Below, piece after piece: positions 48,934 to 58,202 of a stretch of 64,000 nt of DNA. Within the stretch, counting starts at the first letter, position 1; each line of letters begins with the position of its first letter. The stretch comes from Planctomycetota bacterium (lineage in GTDB: Bacteria > Planctomycetota > Planctomycetia > Pirellulales > UBA1268), in assembly GCA_014238855.1 (NCBI GenBank), contig JABAAH010000005.1, forward strand, positions 1 through 64,000, given 5' to 3'. The notes under the pieces were generated by a model, which did no database searches, was not told the DNA's origin, and worked only from the letters and a program-made list of their open reading frames with translations. A program made the position numbers and the translations under genes.

Positions 48934-49088
48934 GTTAAGGTAGCGATAAATACTAAAAACTGGCAACTTCGAACTGTAACAAGAAGATCTGGTTCGTCTT
49001 GCACTTTGGCCAAAGTTGGCAAAACTGACCATTTATTAGCCGCTTTCTGAACTCGAATGTTAGAAATCTTGTTCCTAGGGAAATAATT

Positions 49089-50132
49089 ATGTCTGATGAA
49101 GTCAATACGGCACACTCACGTGTTGTCCTTGAACAGCCACGCCACTGGAACCGCTGGAAAGGACGCCTCGCATGGATTATCACGAGCATTTCTGTTGTTG
49201 TCGCCATAACCGCTCTTGGAGCGAATGCGGAATACTTTCAAAAAAACCCAAAGGTTATTGAGCACTATCACTCATTATCAAAGGCGGCACGTGACAAAAT
49301 TGCAATCGTAGAAATTCGTGGTGCCATCATGGGAGGGGATGGATTTGCTCGGCATCAGTTAGATCAAGTCAAAGTGGACAACGCCATCCGCGCTATCGTA
49401 CTTCGTGTTGACTCGCCTGGTGGAACAGTAAGTGGGAGTGATGAACTTCATTACCGAATAAAAAAGCTAGCCGCCGAAAGAAATCTTCCTGTTGTTGTGA
49501 GTATGGGTAGTATTGCGGCAAGTGGAGGATATTACGTAGCGATGGCCAACAGTGGTCAAGATGAAATAATTTTCGCTGAGCCCTCTACAGTGACCGGATC
49601 TATAGGTGTAATTATCCCGCATTTTGACTTTTCACAACTACTTAAACGTTTTGAAATCTTAGACGATTCAATTACGAGTGGTCCCCTCAAAGAAATGTTG
49701 AGTGTTACGAAGGAAAGATCTCCCGAACTCGCCAAGCGAGAGCGTGGCATTGTTCAGGATCTTGTTGATGAAATGTTTAATCGGTTTAAAGACATTGTCC
49801 GGAAAGGTCGTCCAAAACTCAATGAAAAAGCTATTGAGGACGTAACTACGGGTCAGGTTTTTACAGCACAACAAGCAATAAAGCTTGGACTCGTTGATAA
49901 AATTGGATTTCTTGAAGATGCAATATCTAGGGCCACAACCCTAGCAGGCTTATCAGAAGATTCCGTACGAGCCGTTCAGTACAAGCAACCACAAGGAATC
50001 TTTGACGATCTTCTTGGCGGTGCCACTCAGGCACGGTCGTTCAATACGCTGGAGATGGTTGTCGAATTGGCTACTCCCAGAGCATGGTATCTCTGCTCGT
50101 GGTGGCCTATGCTTACGACAAACTCTCTCTAG
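49089..50132 (+). CDS. sppA: Signal peptide peptidase SppA (S49 family)
   Basis: 347 aa, the short single-domain form. One N-terminal membrane helix (LAWIITSISVVVAITALGA) anchors it. The protease core has IVLRVDSPGGTVSGSDE, the nucleophile Ser in MGSIAASGGYYVAM, TVTGSIGVI and the conserved SGPLKEM; GQVFTAQQAIKLGLVDKIGFLEDAI closes the core. AGGG lies about 10 nt upstream of the ATG. It digests cleaved signal peptides in the membrane. Its stop codon abuts the stop of the beta-oxidation fusion gene with no base between. Confidence 0.93.
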   Translation: MSDEVNTAHSRVVLEQPRHWNRWKGRLAWIITSISVVVAITALGANAEYFQKNPKVIEHYHSLSKAARDKIAIVEIRGAIMGGDGFARHQLDQVKVDNAIRAIVLRVDSPGGTVSGSDELHYRIKKLAAERNLPVVVSMGSIAASGGYYVAMANSGQDEIIFAEPSTVTGSIGVIIPHFDFSQLLKRFEILDDSITSGPLKEMLSVTKERSPELAKRERGIVQDLVDEMFNRFKDIVRKGRPKLNEKAIEDVTTGQVFTAQQAIKLGLVDKIGFLEDAISRATTLAGLSEDSVRAVQYKQPQGIFDDLLGGATQARSFNTLEMVVELATPRAWYLCSWWPMLTTNSL

Positions 50133-53100
50133 CTAGGCAGAATATCTACGAAGACAGCTTCTACCAAGGTCTGCTAATCGTCTGCAGTCGCCCTCAACAA
50201 GGGCTTTTCCAGCGCAGGTCAAAAGAATCGAACGACACCAGCAGGCTGCTGCATGCACAGAATAAATATCGGCCCGCCTGTCAGCGTAATGTATGACAGC
50301 AAGGCAAGAGATAAAGCCCTGAATTCGATCTGACAGATCAGCAAGAATCAGTTGCTGTTCAGCCAACTTTCTGCCGTGTGTCCTGAGGAGACGATCCGTC
50401 TCAATACTCGCGGCAACAAGGCTGCGGCGAGCCTGAACCGCCAAGGTTCGAAGTTCACTGTCGAGAAGAGCATCATCTTCCTTGGGTGGGAAAAATTGTA
50501 AACTTCGTGAAATTCGCCATTGTATCCAGTCTAGAAACCTTCTCTTCGATGCAAGTGGGTGATGCTTTGCGATGCCCTTGAATAATGCCAATCCAAGTAG
50601 ATCACTTTCACCCTCATATACCCCAGCGGCAAAATGATCATGAAATGAGTCACCGAGCGGGTGCCCTACAAGAAATGCACGCCCTCCATGAATTCCAAGT
50701 GCATCAACTGCCGCCTGACGCAGACAACGGCTTGCAACCACTTTAGCAAGAATGGCTTCAAGTTCTCCTGACCGTCCGTCATCGATTAACGACGCTGACC
50801 AACCAGACAATGCTTCGCAGACAAGTTGAGCTGCCGCCATTCTTCCCAGACGTCCAAGCACTAATTCTCGAGTTTGAATTGGCTGCCCCCAAGTACATCG
50901 TTTTCCGGAATATAAAACTGCTTGCTCCAGCAATAGGCTGATGGTTCCAGATGCCTGTGCAGCCAATGTGACACGTCCACGATTGAGCCCATGCCAGACA
51001 ATTGACATCCCATCTCTTTCCTGGCCATCCGGACCTTTACCAGGACTGAGCACACAAGAAGAATCAATCGTGAATTGTTGGAAGTCCAATGCATTATTGT
51101 GGGCGTGCTTCAGTGGATGAAGTCCATAGCTTTGCAATGTAAAATGAGGGGTATTCGATTGAGGCAGTTGAACTAATACAACAACGGGCTTTTCTTCAAA
51201 AAGGGCGAGGAGCTTAACCAGCCGCCCATACGTCGCTCCAGTTATAAATATTTTTGTTCCAGTGAGTAACAACTGGTTACCGTCATGCTCAAGTCGTGAT
51301 GAAATTCTATGAAGATCGCATCCCGCATCGGGCTCAGTTGCAGCAAAGACGGATAGCGGATGACCTTCAGCCAATTGCGGCGACCAATGTTGCTGCTGGT
51401 CTTCAGAGCCAAATGCGGTAACTGCTGAAACAGCGCCAATTGTTGAGTGAACTGATAACAAACCGGAGACAGTAGGATTGACACTGGCTAAACGTGTAAT
51501 CGATTGCACAAGTTCGATGAAACTACACCCCGATCCACCGTAGACCTGCGGCACAAACAAACCCCACAATCCTGTTTTACTTAGCACCTTCTCAGCAACC
51601 TTTGAAAGCTTGCCTGTTGGTGGTGCTGGTGGGTCGGCTAACGGAGCTGCAGGCATTGGAATGCCTTCGGTTTTATCGTAAAGCTCATCACTATCACGAA
51701 GCTTCTGAATAGCTACTATTGCGTTATCGACAACTCCTGACACCTCGCTGGATAATCCTGCCACCATCCGCTTCGCAGCAAAAGAAAATCCACCTCCATG
51801 CCCCACCGCACTACTTCCTTGCCACAGCGCAGAGTTGAGTCGGCTATCGGTACGTCCACTCTGATGGGCAGAGCCTGAGTCATTGCCTGAGTCATTTTTG
51901 CCTGAGTCATTTTTTTTCATGTCTTTAATAACCCCAACTCTGGGCAGCACCATTTCCTCAGTGCAACCTGCTTGCACTTCAAAAAATTCCATATAGCGTG
52001 AGAAGTTATTAGTAATAACATGACGCTTGATCTTGAAGGATTCTGTTGCTTCTCCATGTGCTACATCGAATGGGTGATCCACGAGTACGAATCGTTTCAC
52101 ACGTAATCGTTTAGGTAAATCTTTCTGCTGTATGCCTATCCTCCGAGAAAACCAACGAAGCACTTTTGGGTGCGACAGCGCTTGACTGCGGCTCCAAACC
52201 TGACAACGAAATCGCTTTAAGACCTCTTTTACCGTAAGTGGCTCAGGTACGATGAAGGCCACGGGCCAAGGAAGGCCTTCGCCTGCTACGCAGACCTGAG
52301 CTACAGCTGGTTCCTCAAGTAGAGCTGTCTCTATATCAGTTGGGGAGAACTTTGTACCGTTAGAAAGTGTCAGAATATCGTTCATTCGTCCAGTAATTCT
52401 CAACTGACCATCTTCATCTATTACACCCGTATCACCAGTTTCTAACCATGCCGTGTTATCGATTGGAAACTCCGTCCCACCCCTCGCTGGGTCAATCACA
52501 GACAACGCCCGACAAGGCGTCCGTACAAAAATCTGTCCCAACTCAAACTCTTTGTCAGAGATTTTAATCTCTATACCTCGTAATGAACGCCCAACGGTAC
52601 CGACTTGCCTACATCGTGGATTCGATACCGCAACAACAGGGCCTGCCTCAGCCAGACCGTACCCTTCAACAAGTGGTACATCGTGTTGCTGAAAAACCCG
52701 AGCTGTCCACTGCCTTAGTGGCGCACCGCCAGAGACGCAAACGCGCACTCGTCCGCCTAATGCATCACAAAGGTTAGTAATTCTCCCTTGCTGAACAGCT
52801 CTTGCCAATCTGTCGTAGAAAATTGGCACTCCAAGAATTGCAGCTGGGGGTGCTTTTTTACACGCCTCGAGAATCTGGCGGCGATCTCGAACAACGTTTA
52901 ATGCACCTCCTCGAACAACTGTTGTATAAAGATCTCCGACCCTTGCTAACGCATGACTCTGCGGCAACCACGAAAGCCGAATATCGTCAGGTTCTTCGAG
53001 AAATTCTACTGCGGACGCAGCTGCATTCATGACGAGTGAACGTTGGCTGTGTACAAAACCTTTTGGTCGACCAGTTGTTCCTGACGAAATAAGCACTGCT

Positions 53101-53633
53101 GCCGGTCCATCAGGGTCACATCTTTGCAATCGTTCAGCAATGCTACGCCGTAGTGAGGCATAGTCTATTCGGCCTGTCGACCAATTGACCTGCACCTCAA
53201 GCAAAGGCAAGTCGTGTTGAGTGAAAGACCGACACCGAATACCTCCTGATAAAATTAATCCACTTGGTTTATATAACTGAAGATGGCTACCCTGTTCTGA
53301 TTGATTTTCTTCAGCATGGAGCGCAACGTGGACAACACCGCTTAAAAGACATCCAAAGTCTACGATCGGCCAAGCAGCAGAATGTGGACCAATGTGCAAC
53401 ACTCGATCACCGGCTGTCATACCAGCGGCTTCTAGTTGTTCTGCAACTGCAACTGACTGCTGAAGCAACTGCCCCCAGTCGAGCTTCTTCCCAGCCAGAG
53501 GATCAATGATGGCCAGATGATCAAAACTTGTATCACACCGTTGTAGCAGGAGTTCAACCAGCGAGGATGGCGTCTCTTCGGTCGTCCAGCTTCTTGATGT
53601 ACCTTCAAATGAGGAATGTAAAGTTTTTTCCAT
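50133..53633 (-). CDS. Acyl-CoA synthetase / acyl-CoA dehydrogenase fusion
   Basis: 1166 aa. Residues about 1-560 are an AMP-forming acyl-CoA synthetase: adenylate motif SSGTTGRPKG (183-192), EGYGLAEAGPVVAVSNP, TGDTGVIDEDGQLRITGRMNDILTLSNGTKFSP. A linker at about 570-600 holds NDSG repeats. Residues about 620-1166 are an acyl-CoA dehydrogenase: FAATEPDAGCDLHRISS, LLLTGTKIFITGA, TIDSSCVLSP, and VYEGESDLLGL, where the Glu corresponds to the catalytic base of MCAD-type enzymes. One chain would thus activate a fatty acid and carry out the first oxidation. It is the last gene of a minus-strand operon with FadB-like and thiolase genes. Confidence 0.93.
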   Translation of the reverse strand: MEKTLHSSFEGTSRSWTTEETPSSLVELLLQRCDTSFDHLAIIDPLAGKKLDWGQLLQQSVAVAEQLEAAGMTAGDRVLHIGPHSAAWPIVDFGCLLSGVVHVALHAEENQSEQGSHLQLYKPSGLILSGGIRCRSFTQHDLPLLEVQVNWSTGRIDYASLRRSIAERLQRCDPDGPAAVLISSGTTGRPKGFVHSQRSLVMNAAASAVEFLEEPDDIRLSWLPQSHALARVGDLYTTVVRGGALNVVRDRRQILEACKKAPPAAILGVPIFYDRLARAVQQGRITNLCDALGGRVRVCVSGGAPLRQWTARVFQQHDVPLVEGYGLAEAGPVVAVSNPRCRQVGTVGRSLRGIEIKISDKEFELGQIFVRTPCRALSVIDPARGGTEFPIDNTAWLETGDTGVIDEDGQLRITGRMNDILTLSNGTKFSPTDIETALLEEPAVAQVCVAGEGLPWPVAFIVPEPLTVKEVLKRFRCQVWSRSQALSHPKVLRWFSRRIGIQQKDLPKRLRVKRFVLVDHPFDVAHGEATESFKIKRHVITNNFSRYMEFFEVQAGCTEEMVLPRVGVIKDMKKNDSGKNDSGNDSGSAHQSGRTDSRLNSALWQGSSAVGHGGGFSFAAKRMVAGLSSEVSGVVDNAIVAIQKLRDSDELYDKTEGIPMPAAPLADPPAPPTGKLSKVAEKVLSKTGLWGLFVPQVYGGSGCSFIELVQSITRLASVNPTVSGLLSVHSTIGAVSAVTAFGSEDQQQHWSPQLAEGHPLSVFAATEPDAGCDLHRISSRLEHDGNQLLLTGTKIFITGATYGRLVKLLALFEEKPVVVLVQLPQSNTPHFTLQSYGLHPLKHAHNNALDFQQFTIDSSCVLSPGKGPDGQERDGMSIVWHGLNRGRVTLAAQASGTISLLLEQAVLYSGKRCTWGQPIQTRELVLGRLGRMAAAQLVCEALSGWSASLIDDGRSGELEAILAKVVASRCLRQAAVDALGIHGGRAFLVGHPLGDSFHDHFAAGVYEGESDLLGLALFKGIAKHHPLASKRRFLDWIQWRISRSLQFFPPKEDDALLDSELRTLAVQARRSLVAASIETDRLLRTHGRKLAEQQLILADLSDRIQGFISCLAVIHYADRRADIYSVHAAACWCRSILLTCAGKALVEGDCRRLADLGRSCLRRYSA
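51873..51911 (-). repeat. Three 12-bp repeats in the fusion linker
   Basis: GCCTGAGTCATT appears at 51873-51884, 51885-51896 and 51900-51911 (plus-strand reading), encoding the NDSG units of the interdomain linker. It marks the joint between the synthetase and dehydrogenase parts. Confidence 0.85.
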
Positions 53634-53820
53634 ACAGCAATCTCATCAAAAAATATCAAGGCGTTCTATGAAACTGAGCGTCGTGCCGAAGATTTCAATA
53701 CGAACCTTTGGTCTACCAACATTATTTATAACTACGTTTGTTTACAAAAGAAAAATCGGGGCTACAGATGAGCTGAATGGCCTGCGTCATTGACAAGTAG
53801 CCTAGGGTTTCTCGAACACT

Positions 53821-55005
53821 CTATTCTACCAACTCAAAGATAACTGCTATCCCCTGCCCAAATCCAATACACATTGTGGCCAAACCCAAGCGAGCATGAC
53901 GGTCACGCATTGTGTGTATAAGTGTGGTAGCAATGCGAACGCCACTTGCTCCGAGGGGGTGTCCTATGGCCAAGCTTCCACCATGAATATTCACAACTTC
54001 ATGATCAAGCTCTAGTTCGTTCATACAAGCAATCACCTGAACAGCAAAAGCTTCATTGAGTTCAGTGATTTCAATTTCTTTTAAATCTATTCCTGAGCGG
54101 CGCAAAACTTTGCGGGTTGCATAGACTGGCCCCAAGCCCATCAAAGCGGGTGACATCCCGACAACCGCGGTACCTACTACACGAACCAGCGGCGTGAGCC
54201 CAAACCGCTTTGCTGCTGCCTCAGACATTACCACCATTGCTGCTGCCCCGTCGCTGAGCGGTGCGCTTGTAGCAGCGGTAACACTCCCAACCTTAGGCAG
54301 AAATGCAGGACGGAGCTGACTCATTAAAGCAAGGCTAGTATCTGGGCGGATCGATTGATCTCGATCAGCTAGAGTGGAAACTCCATCGATAGTCAATCCC
54401 GGGCACTCAACGATTTCCTTCTTAAAAAAACCTGTCTCCGTCGCATGGGCCGCCCGCCGATGACTTTCCAGTGCGTATTCTTCTTGTGATCTTCGACTAA
54501 TACCACGACTTGCTGCGAGATACTCAGCAGTCAAACCCATTGAAAGAACCGCCCGACTAGAACCGGAAAAAGCCCGTGGATGGAAGTCAATTTCAGAATC
54601 CATAGGAAGGTGCTGCATATGCTCAACACCTGCAACAACATGAACGTCTTCGGCTCCAGCCATAATTGAGTGACATGCCTGCGCTACACCTTGCAATGAT
54701 GAGCCACAAAGCCGGTTGGTGGTTGATGCCGCTGCGCTGGTAGGCAATCCGGCTAGCAGGCCGATCGACCGAGCTACATTACCACCCAGTTCACCTCGCT
54801 GCTGGGTCACACCAACAACTACCTCCTCAATATGTTCTGGCAAAACACAGCCCCTTGCAACCGCTTCCTTGACCACAAGCGCACACAGTTCATCGCCACG
54901 AACTTTTCTGAAAACACCACCAGACGAATGGGAACGACCAATTGCAGTTCGGCAACAAGACACAACAACAGGGGTGTTTTCTGGGGGATATTTTCTATTC
55001 TTCAT
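53821..55005 (-). CDS. fadA: Acetyl-CoA C-acyltransferase (thiolase)
   Basis: 394 aa, normal length. It cleaves 3-ketoacyl-CoA with CoA to release acetyl-CoA. The nucleophilic Cys is in NRLCGSSLQGVAQAC, the His in SLAIGHPLGASGVR, and the second Cys in LATMCIGFGQGIAVIFE. It starts 9 bp after the stop of the FadB-like gene, so the pair forms the classical multienzyme unit. Degradative rather than biosynthetic thiolase is supported by this context. Confidence 0.95.
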   Translation of the reverse strand: MKNRKYPPENTPVVVSCCRTAIGRSHSSGGVFRKVRGDELCALVVKEAVARGCVLPEHIEEVVVGVTQQRGELGGNVARSIGLLAGLPTSAAASTTNRLCGSSLQGVAQACHSIMAGAEDVHVVAGVEHMQHLPMDSEIDFHPRAFSGSSRAVLSMGLTAEYLAASRGISRRSQEEYALESHRRAAHATETGFFKKEIVECPGLTIDGVSTLADRDQSIRPDTSLALMSQLRPAFLPKVGSVTAATSAPLSDGAAAMVVMSEAAAKRFGLTPLVRVVGTAVVGMSPALMGLGPVYATRKVLRRSGIDLKEIEITELNEAFAVQVIACMNELELDHEVVNIHGGSLAIGHPLGASGVRIATTLIHTMRDRHARLGLATMCIGFGQGIAVIFELVE

Positions 55006-55014
55006 TCTTCCCTC

Positions 55015-57231
55015 TCAAACATGTTTTTGTGGAACAGGCACCCGTTCTCCCACTGCCGCAAAAGGAAGACCTGAATCAGCATGTGCCAGAAGCCTTGCTG
55101 GTGCCATCATGCGGGGCCCTAAATATTCAAATTGATCCAGTCGCCGCACAACCTCAGTTGCACCGAGGGAATCCCCCCATGCAAGCACTCCGCCACGGAA
55201 TGCTGGAAATCCTAGCGCATGAATAACCGCAAGATCAATGTCACAGCCGTCTCGAACAATACCTTCGTCAAGCACCAAAAGTGATTCAAGCAGCATGGGT
55301 ATAAATAGTCGATCACAAATTTTTTCATCAGTTATCTGTCGCTCAGGCAGACGATATGGCTCGATGACTGTATTTAATTTCTCATTCACAGTATCAATTT
55401 TTGCATCATGCCCCGTGCTGTTGTACTTATAAAATCCACACCCTGTTTTGCGACCTAACCAGCCGGCTTTTACAAGTGCTGGGATGACAGGCGAGGCATC
55501 AATACGATCACCAATGGCATTTGCCATGACGAGTCCGGCATAAAATGCCGTGTCGAGACCAACCATGTCATACAGTTCGAAAGGGCCAAGAGGCATGCCA
55601 AATCGCCGTGAGACTTTGTCGATACGCGCCAGATCGACTCCTTCACGTAACAGTTCTACCGATTCATGCAAATACGGTGTCAGTACACGATTCACGAGAA
55701 ATCCGGGGCTATCCCGAACAACCACAGGAACTTTTTTAAGTCGTTTCGCATGCAGCACAACAGCCGCAACTGTTGAGTCACTCGTATCCGGGCCACGAAT
55801 GACCTCAACCAATGACATCCGCCGAACAGGATTGAAAAAATGCATTCCACAAAATCGAGCTGGATCTGAAAGCGCTGTAGCAAGAGTCGCTATCGGATTT
55901 GTTGATGTGTTAGTACATATAACCGTACTTGCAGAAACTACGGCTTCAATTTCTGCGAGCACTTTTTGTTTAAAATCGGTTCGTTCAGTAACACTTTCCA
56001 CAACAATATCTGAGGCTGATATTGCTGAAAGCTGTGTTGAAGACATAAGAAGGCCAGTGAGCTCACTCACTTTTTTATAATTCGTCTTTTGATAATACCG
56101 ATCCCAGGCAGCTTCCTCGAGAATAGACGGGATGTTTTTTTGAAGCACCTCAGCATTGATGTCAACTAGATTCGTAATAAACCCTGAGCGCAAATGACGC
56201 GAGGTGATACCGGCCCCCATTATGCCCGCACCAACAACAGATGGCTTATTGAATCGCTGAACGGCCACAAACTCTTCTGGAGACTTTTTTATTGAGTCAT
56301 CAAGCCCTCCATCTTTACGATTTCGTTCACTAAGCCGATACACACGGACAAGCTGTTTCGCGACAGACGTCCTTGCCAACTCAGAAAATGCTTTGCTCTC
56401 AAGCGCTGCTGCCTCGTGTACTGACTGTGCAGATCCTTGAACAATTGTTTCCAACACAGCCACCGGGGCAGGATAATTTCCTTTTGTACGACCAGTAATT
56501 ACGGCACCCATCGTAGCTAGTAAAAAATCATGCTCTGGTTTTTCAAGTATTCGTGGCTGTTGTTGTTCGTGACGACGTTTACGAAAACTTTCTGTGCTGA
56601 TTGATTGTTCAAGTAATTGAAGTGCTGATGCTCTTGCTGAACTCGATGACACACAAGCATCAACAAGACCGATGGCTTGGGCTTGATCGCCCGTGACCGA
56701 TTCGCCTGACGCTATCAGTTCGATTGCGGGGCCCGGTCCTATGAGTCGAGGCAAGCGAACAGTACCTCCCCATCCTGGCATAAGCCCAAGTTTCACTTCC
56801 GGCATGCCGAGAACCGCCTTCTGATTCTCGGTCGCAATACGAAAATCACACGCAAGTGCAAGCTCAAGACCTCCGCCTAAGCAAACGCCATCTATAATCG
56901 CCACGCTTGGCCATGACGATGACGAAAACAGTTTCAGGAGGGTGCGCCCCTTGTCACAAAGCTCCATGATTTGAGCGGGTGACTGAGTCCACATTGCATC
57001 AATTCGATCAATGTCAGCACCAGCAAGAAATGAATCTTCTCGACGGGATTCTACAAGAAGACCACGGGGTGGATTCTGCCGCAGAAGGAGAAACATCTGC
57101 GATAGTTCGTCAATAAACAGCCGATTCATTATATTTTGGGTATGGTCAGGTACTTTTATACCAATAGCAGTAAATCCACCGGCTAACTGCTCGATGACAA
57201 AAGTACTGAAAGTAGCTGGTGACTGCGGCAT
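55015..57231 (-). CDS. fadJ: Enoyl-CoA hydratase / 3-hydroxyacyl-CoA dehydrogenase (FadB/FadJ-like)
   Basis: 738 aa from the ATG at 57231 (AGGA 9 nt upstream); the open frame extends 18 codons more. The N-terminal crotonase domain has SFLAGADIDRI and CLGGGLELALACDFRIATE (catalytic Glu region). The middle is the NAD-binding domain, VVGAGIMGAGITSRHLRSGF, with HFFNPVRRMSLVEVI and DSPGFLVNRVLTPYLHE. A second C-terminal 3HCDH domain follows (CDRLFIPMLLESLLVLDEGIV ... GFPAFRGGVL). It does steps two and three of each beta-oxidation turn and is first gene of the operon. Length fits FadJ or FadB; the choice of symbol is uncertain. Confidence 0.94.
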   Translation of the reverse strand: MPQSPATFSTFVIEQLAGGFTAIGIKVPDHTQNIMNRLFIDELSQMFLLLRQNPPRGLLVESRREDSFLAGADIDRIDAMWTQSPAQIMELCDKGRTLLKLFSSSSWPSVAIIDGVCLGGGLELALACDFRIATENQKAVLGMPEVKLGLMPGWGGTVRLPRLIGPGPAIELIASGESVTGDQAQAIGLVDACVSSSSARASALQLLEQSISTESFRKRRHEQQQPRILEKPEHDFLLATMGAVITGRTKGNYPAPVAVLETIVQGSAQSVHEAAALESKAFSELARTSVAKQLVRVYRLSERNRKDGGLDDSIKKSPEEFVAVQRFNKPSVVGAGIMGAGITSRHLRSGFITNLVDINAEVLQKNIPSILEEAAWDRYYQKTNYKKVSELTGLLMSSTQLSAISASDIVVESVTERTDFKQKVLAEIEAVVSASTVICTNTSTNPIATLATALSDPARFCGMHFFNPVRRMSLVEVIRGPDTSDSTVAAVVLHAKRLKKVPVVVRDSPGFLVNRVLTPYLHESVELLREGVDLARIDKVSRRFGMPLGPFELYDMVGLDTAFYAGLVMANAIGDRIDASPVIPALVKAGWLGRKTGCGFYKYNSTGHDAKIDTVNEKLNTVIEPYRLPERQITDEKICDRLFIPMLLESLLVLDEGIVRDGCDIDLAVIHALGFPAFRGGVLAWGDSLGATEVVRRLDQFEYLGPRMMAPARLLAHADSGLPFAAVGERVPVPQKHV

Positions 57232-57414
57232 AGTCGATGATCCTGTTATGACACTTCTCGCAATGAGGCTCCGGGCTAACCGCATTCACTTGCTCGTTCG
57301 ACAAAAACCGCTAGTGTATCGGTGTTTCAAGAGACCACTGGGCCTTTACGAAAACTCCGGTATGTTATTTAAGCAAAATTCTAGATTCGTATCTCTTATA
57401 AATCGGGCAGCTTG

Positions 57415-58038
57415 ATGGATTCAAAACTTGGTGATGCACTCAAATTCGGTCCACGTACACAAATTGTGCTGTGGATAGCCCTCGTTGCGATTGGAGTTTG
57501 CGGGAGGCTTTGGCAACCGGCCTATAGCGTTACTCCATTTGCCGCAATTGGACTTGCTGCAGGCTCTCTTTTTGGTATTTCTCTTGCTGCCGCAGCAGTA
57601 CCTATTGTAGCACTTGCTATCAGTAACTTGGCACTACCAGGATACGGCTCTACTGTAATGGCACTGGTTGTGTACGGATCACTTGCGTGTCCTGTTCTAT
57701 TTGGCAGCCTGATACGTCGCCAAGGGTGGATTGCTCTTATCGGGGGATGTCTTGCATCGTCACTCCTATTTTTCACCACAACAAATTTTGCTTGTTGGGC
57801 GTTAACCTCCATGTACTCCCATACCTTTTCTGGCCTTATTACCTGTTACGTAGCAGCACTGCCATTTTACCGATGGATGCCTGTTGGTGATCTCGTGTGG
57901 AGTATTTCCCTATTTGGTGTTCTTGTTTCGATTGGCCGAATGCACCAAGTATTGCTTTCCACACAGGTCATACCGGTAGCAAGTGGTGCCCCACAAACAG
58001 TGGATCGCTTGACTGAAGAGCAAAGGGGCCGACAATAA
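57415..58038 (+). CDS. DUF6580-type membrane protein
   Basis: 207 aa from ATG 57415 (the TTG at 57412 is equally placed). Five or six hydrophobic helices with the family pattern RLWQPAYSVTPFAAIGLAAGSLFG, ALPGYGSTVMALVVYGSLACPVLFG, NFACWALTSMYSHTFSGLITCYVAALPFYRWMPVGDLVWSISLFGVL. DUF6580 proteins resemble small substrate-binding membrane components of vitamin transporters, but function is not established. Divergent from the beta-oxidation operon; followed by tRNA-Leu. Confidence 0.78.
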   Translation: MDSKLGDALKFGPRTQIVLWIALVAIGVCGRLWQPAYSVTPFAAIGLAAGSLFGISLAAAAVPIVALAISNLALPGYGSTVMALVVYGSLACPVLFGSLIRRQGWIALIGGCLASSLLFFTTTNFACWALTSMYSHTFSGLITCYVAALPFYRWMPVGDLVWSISLFGVLVSIGRMHQVLLSTQVIPVASGAPQTVDRLTEEQRGRQ

Positions 58039-58098
58039 AGCACATCAGGTGTTGGCTTGTGAAAGCCACTTGTCGACACCCGTTTGATCTCACTCTCC

Positions 58099-58182
<84 letters not shown>

Positions 58183-58202
58183 TTTTCCACAAGGTTCATC
58201 TG

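Noticed and set aside
51918-51920. Internal ATG that could start a separate acyl-CoA dehydrogenase
   Set aside because: The frame is open throughout, the upstream ribosome-binding site is weak and the linker repeats continue the same frame; a single fusion protein is preferred.
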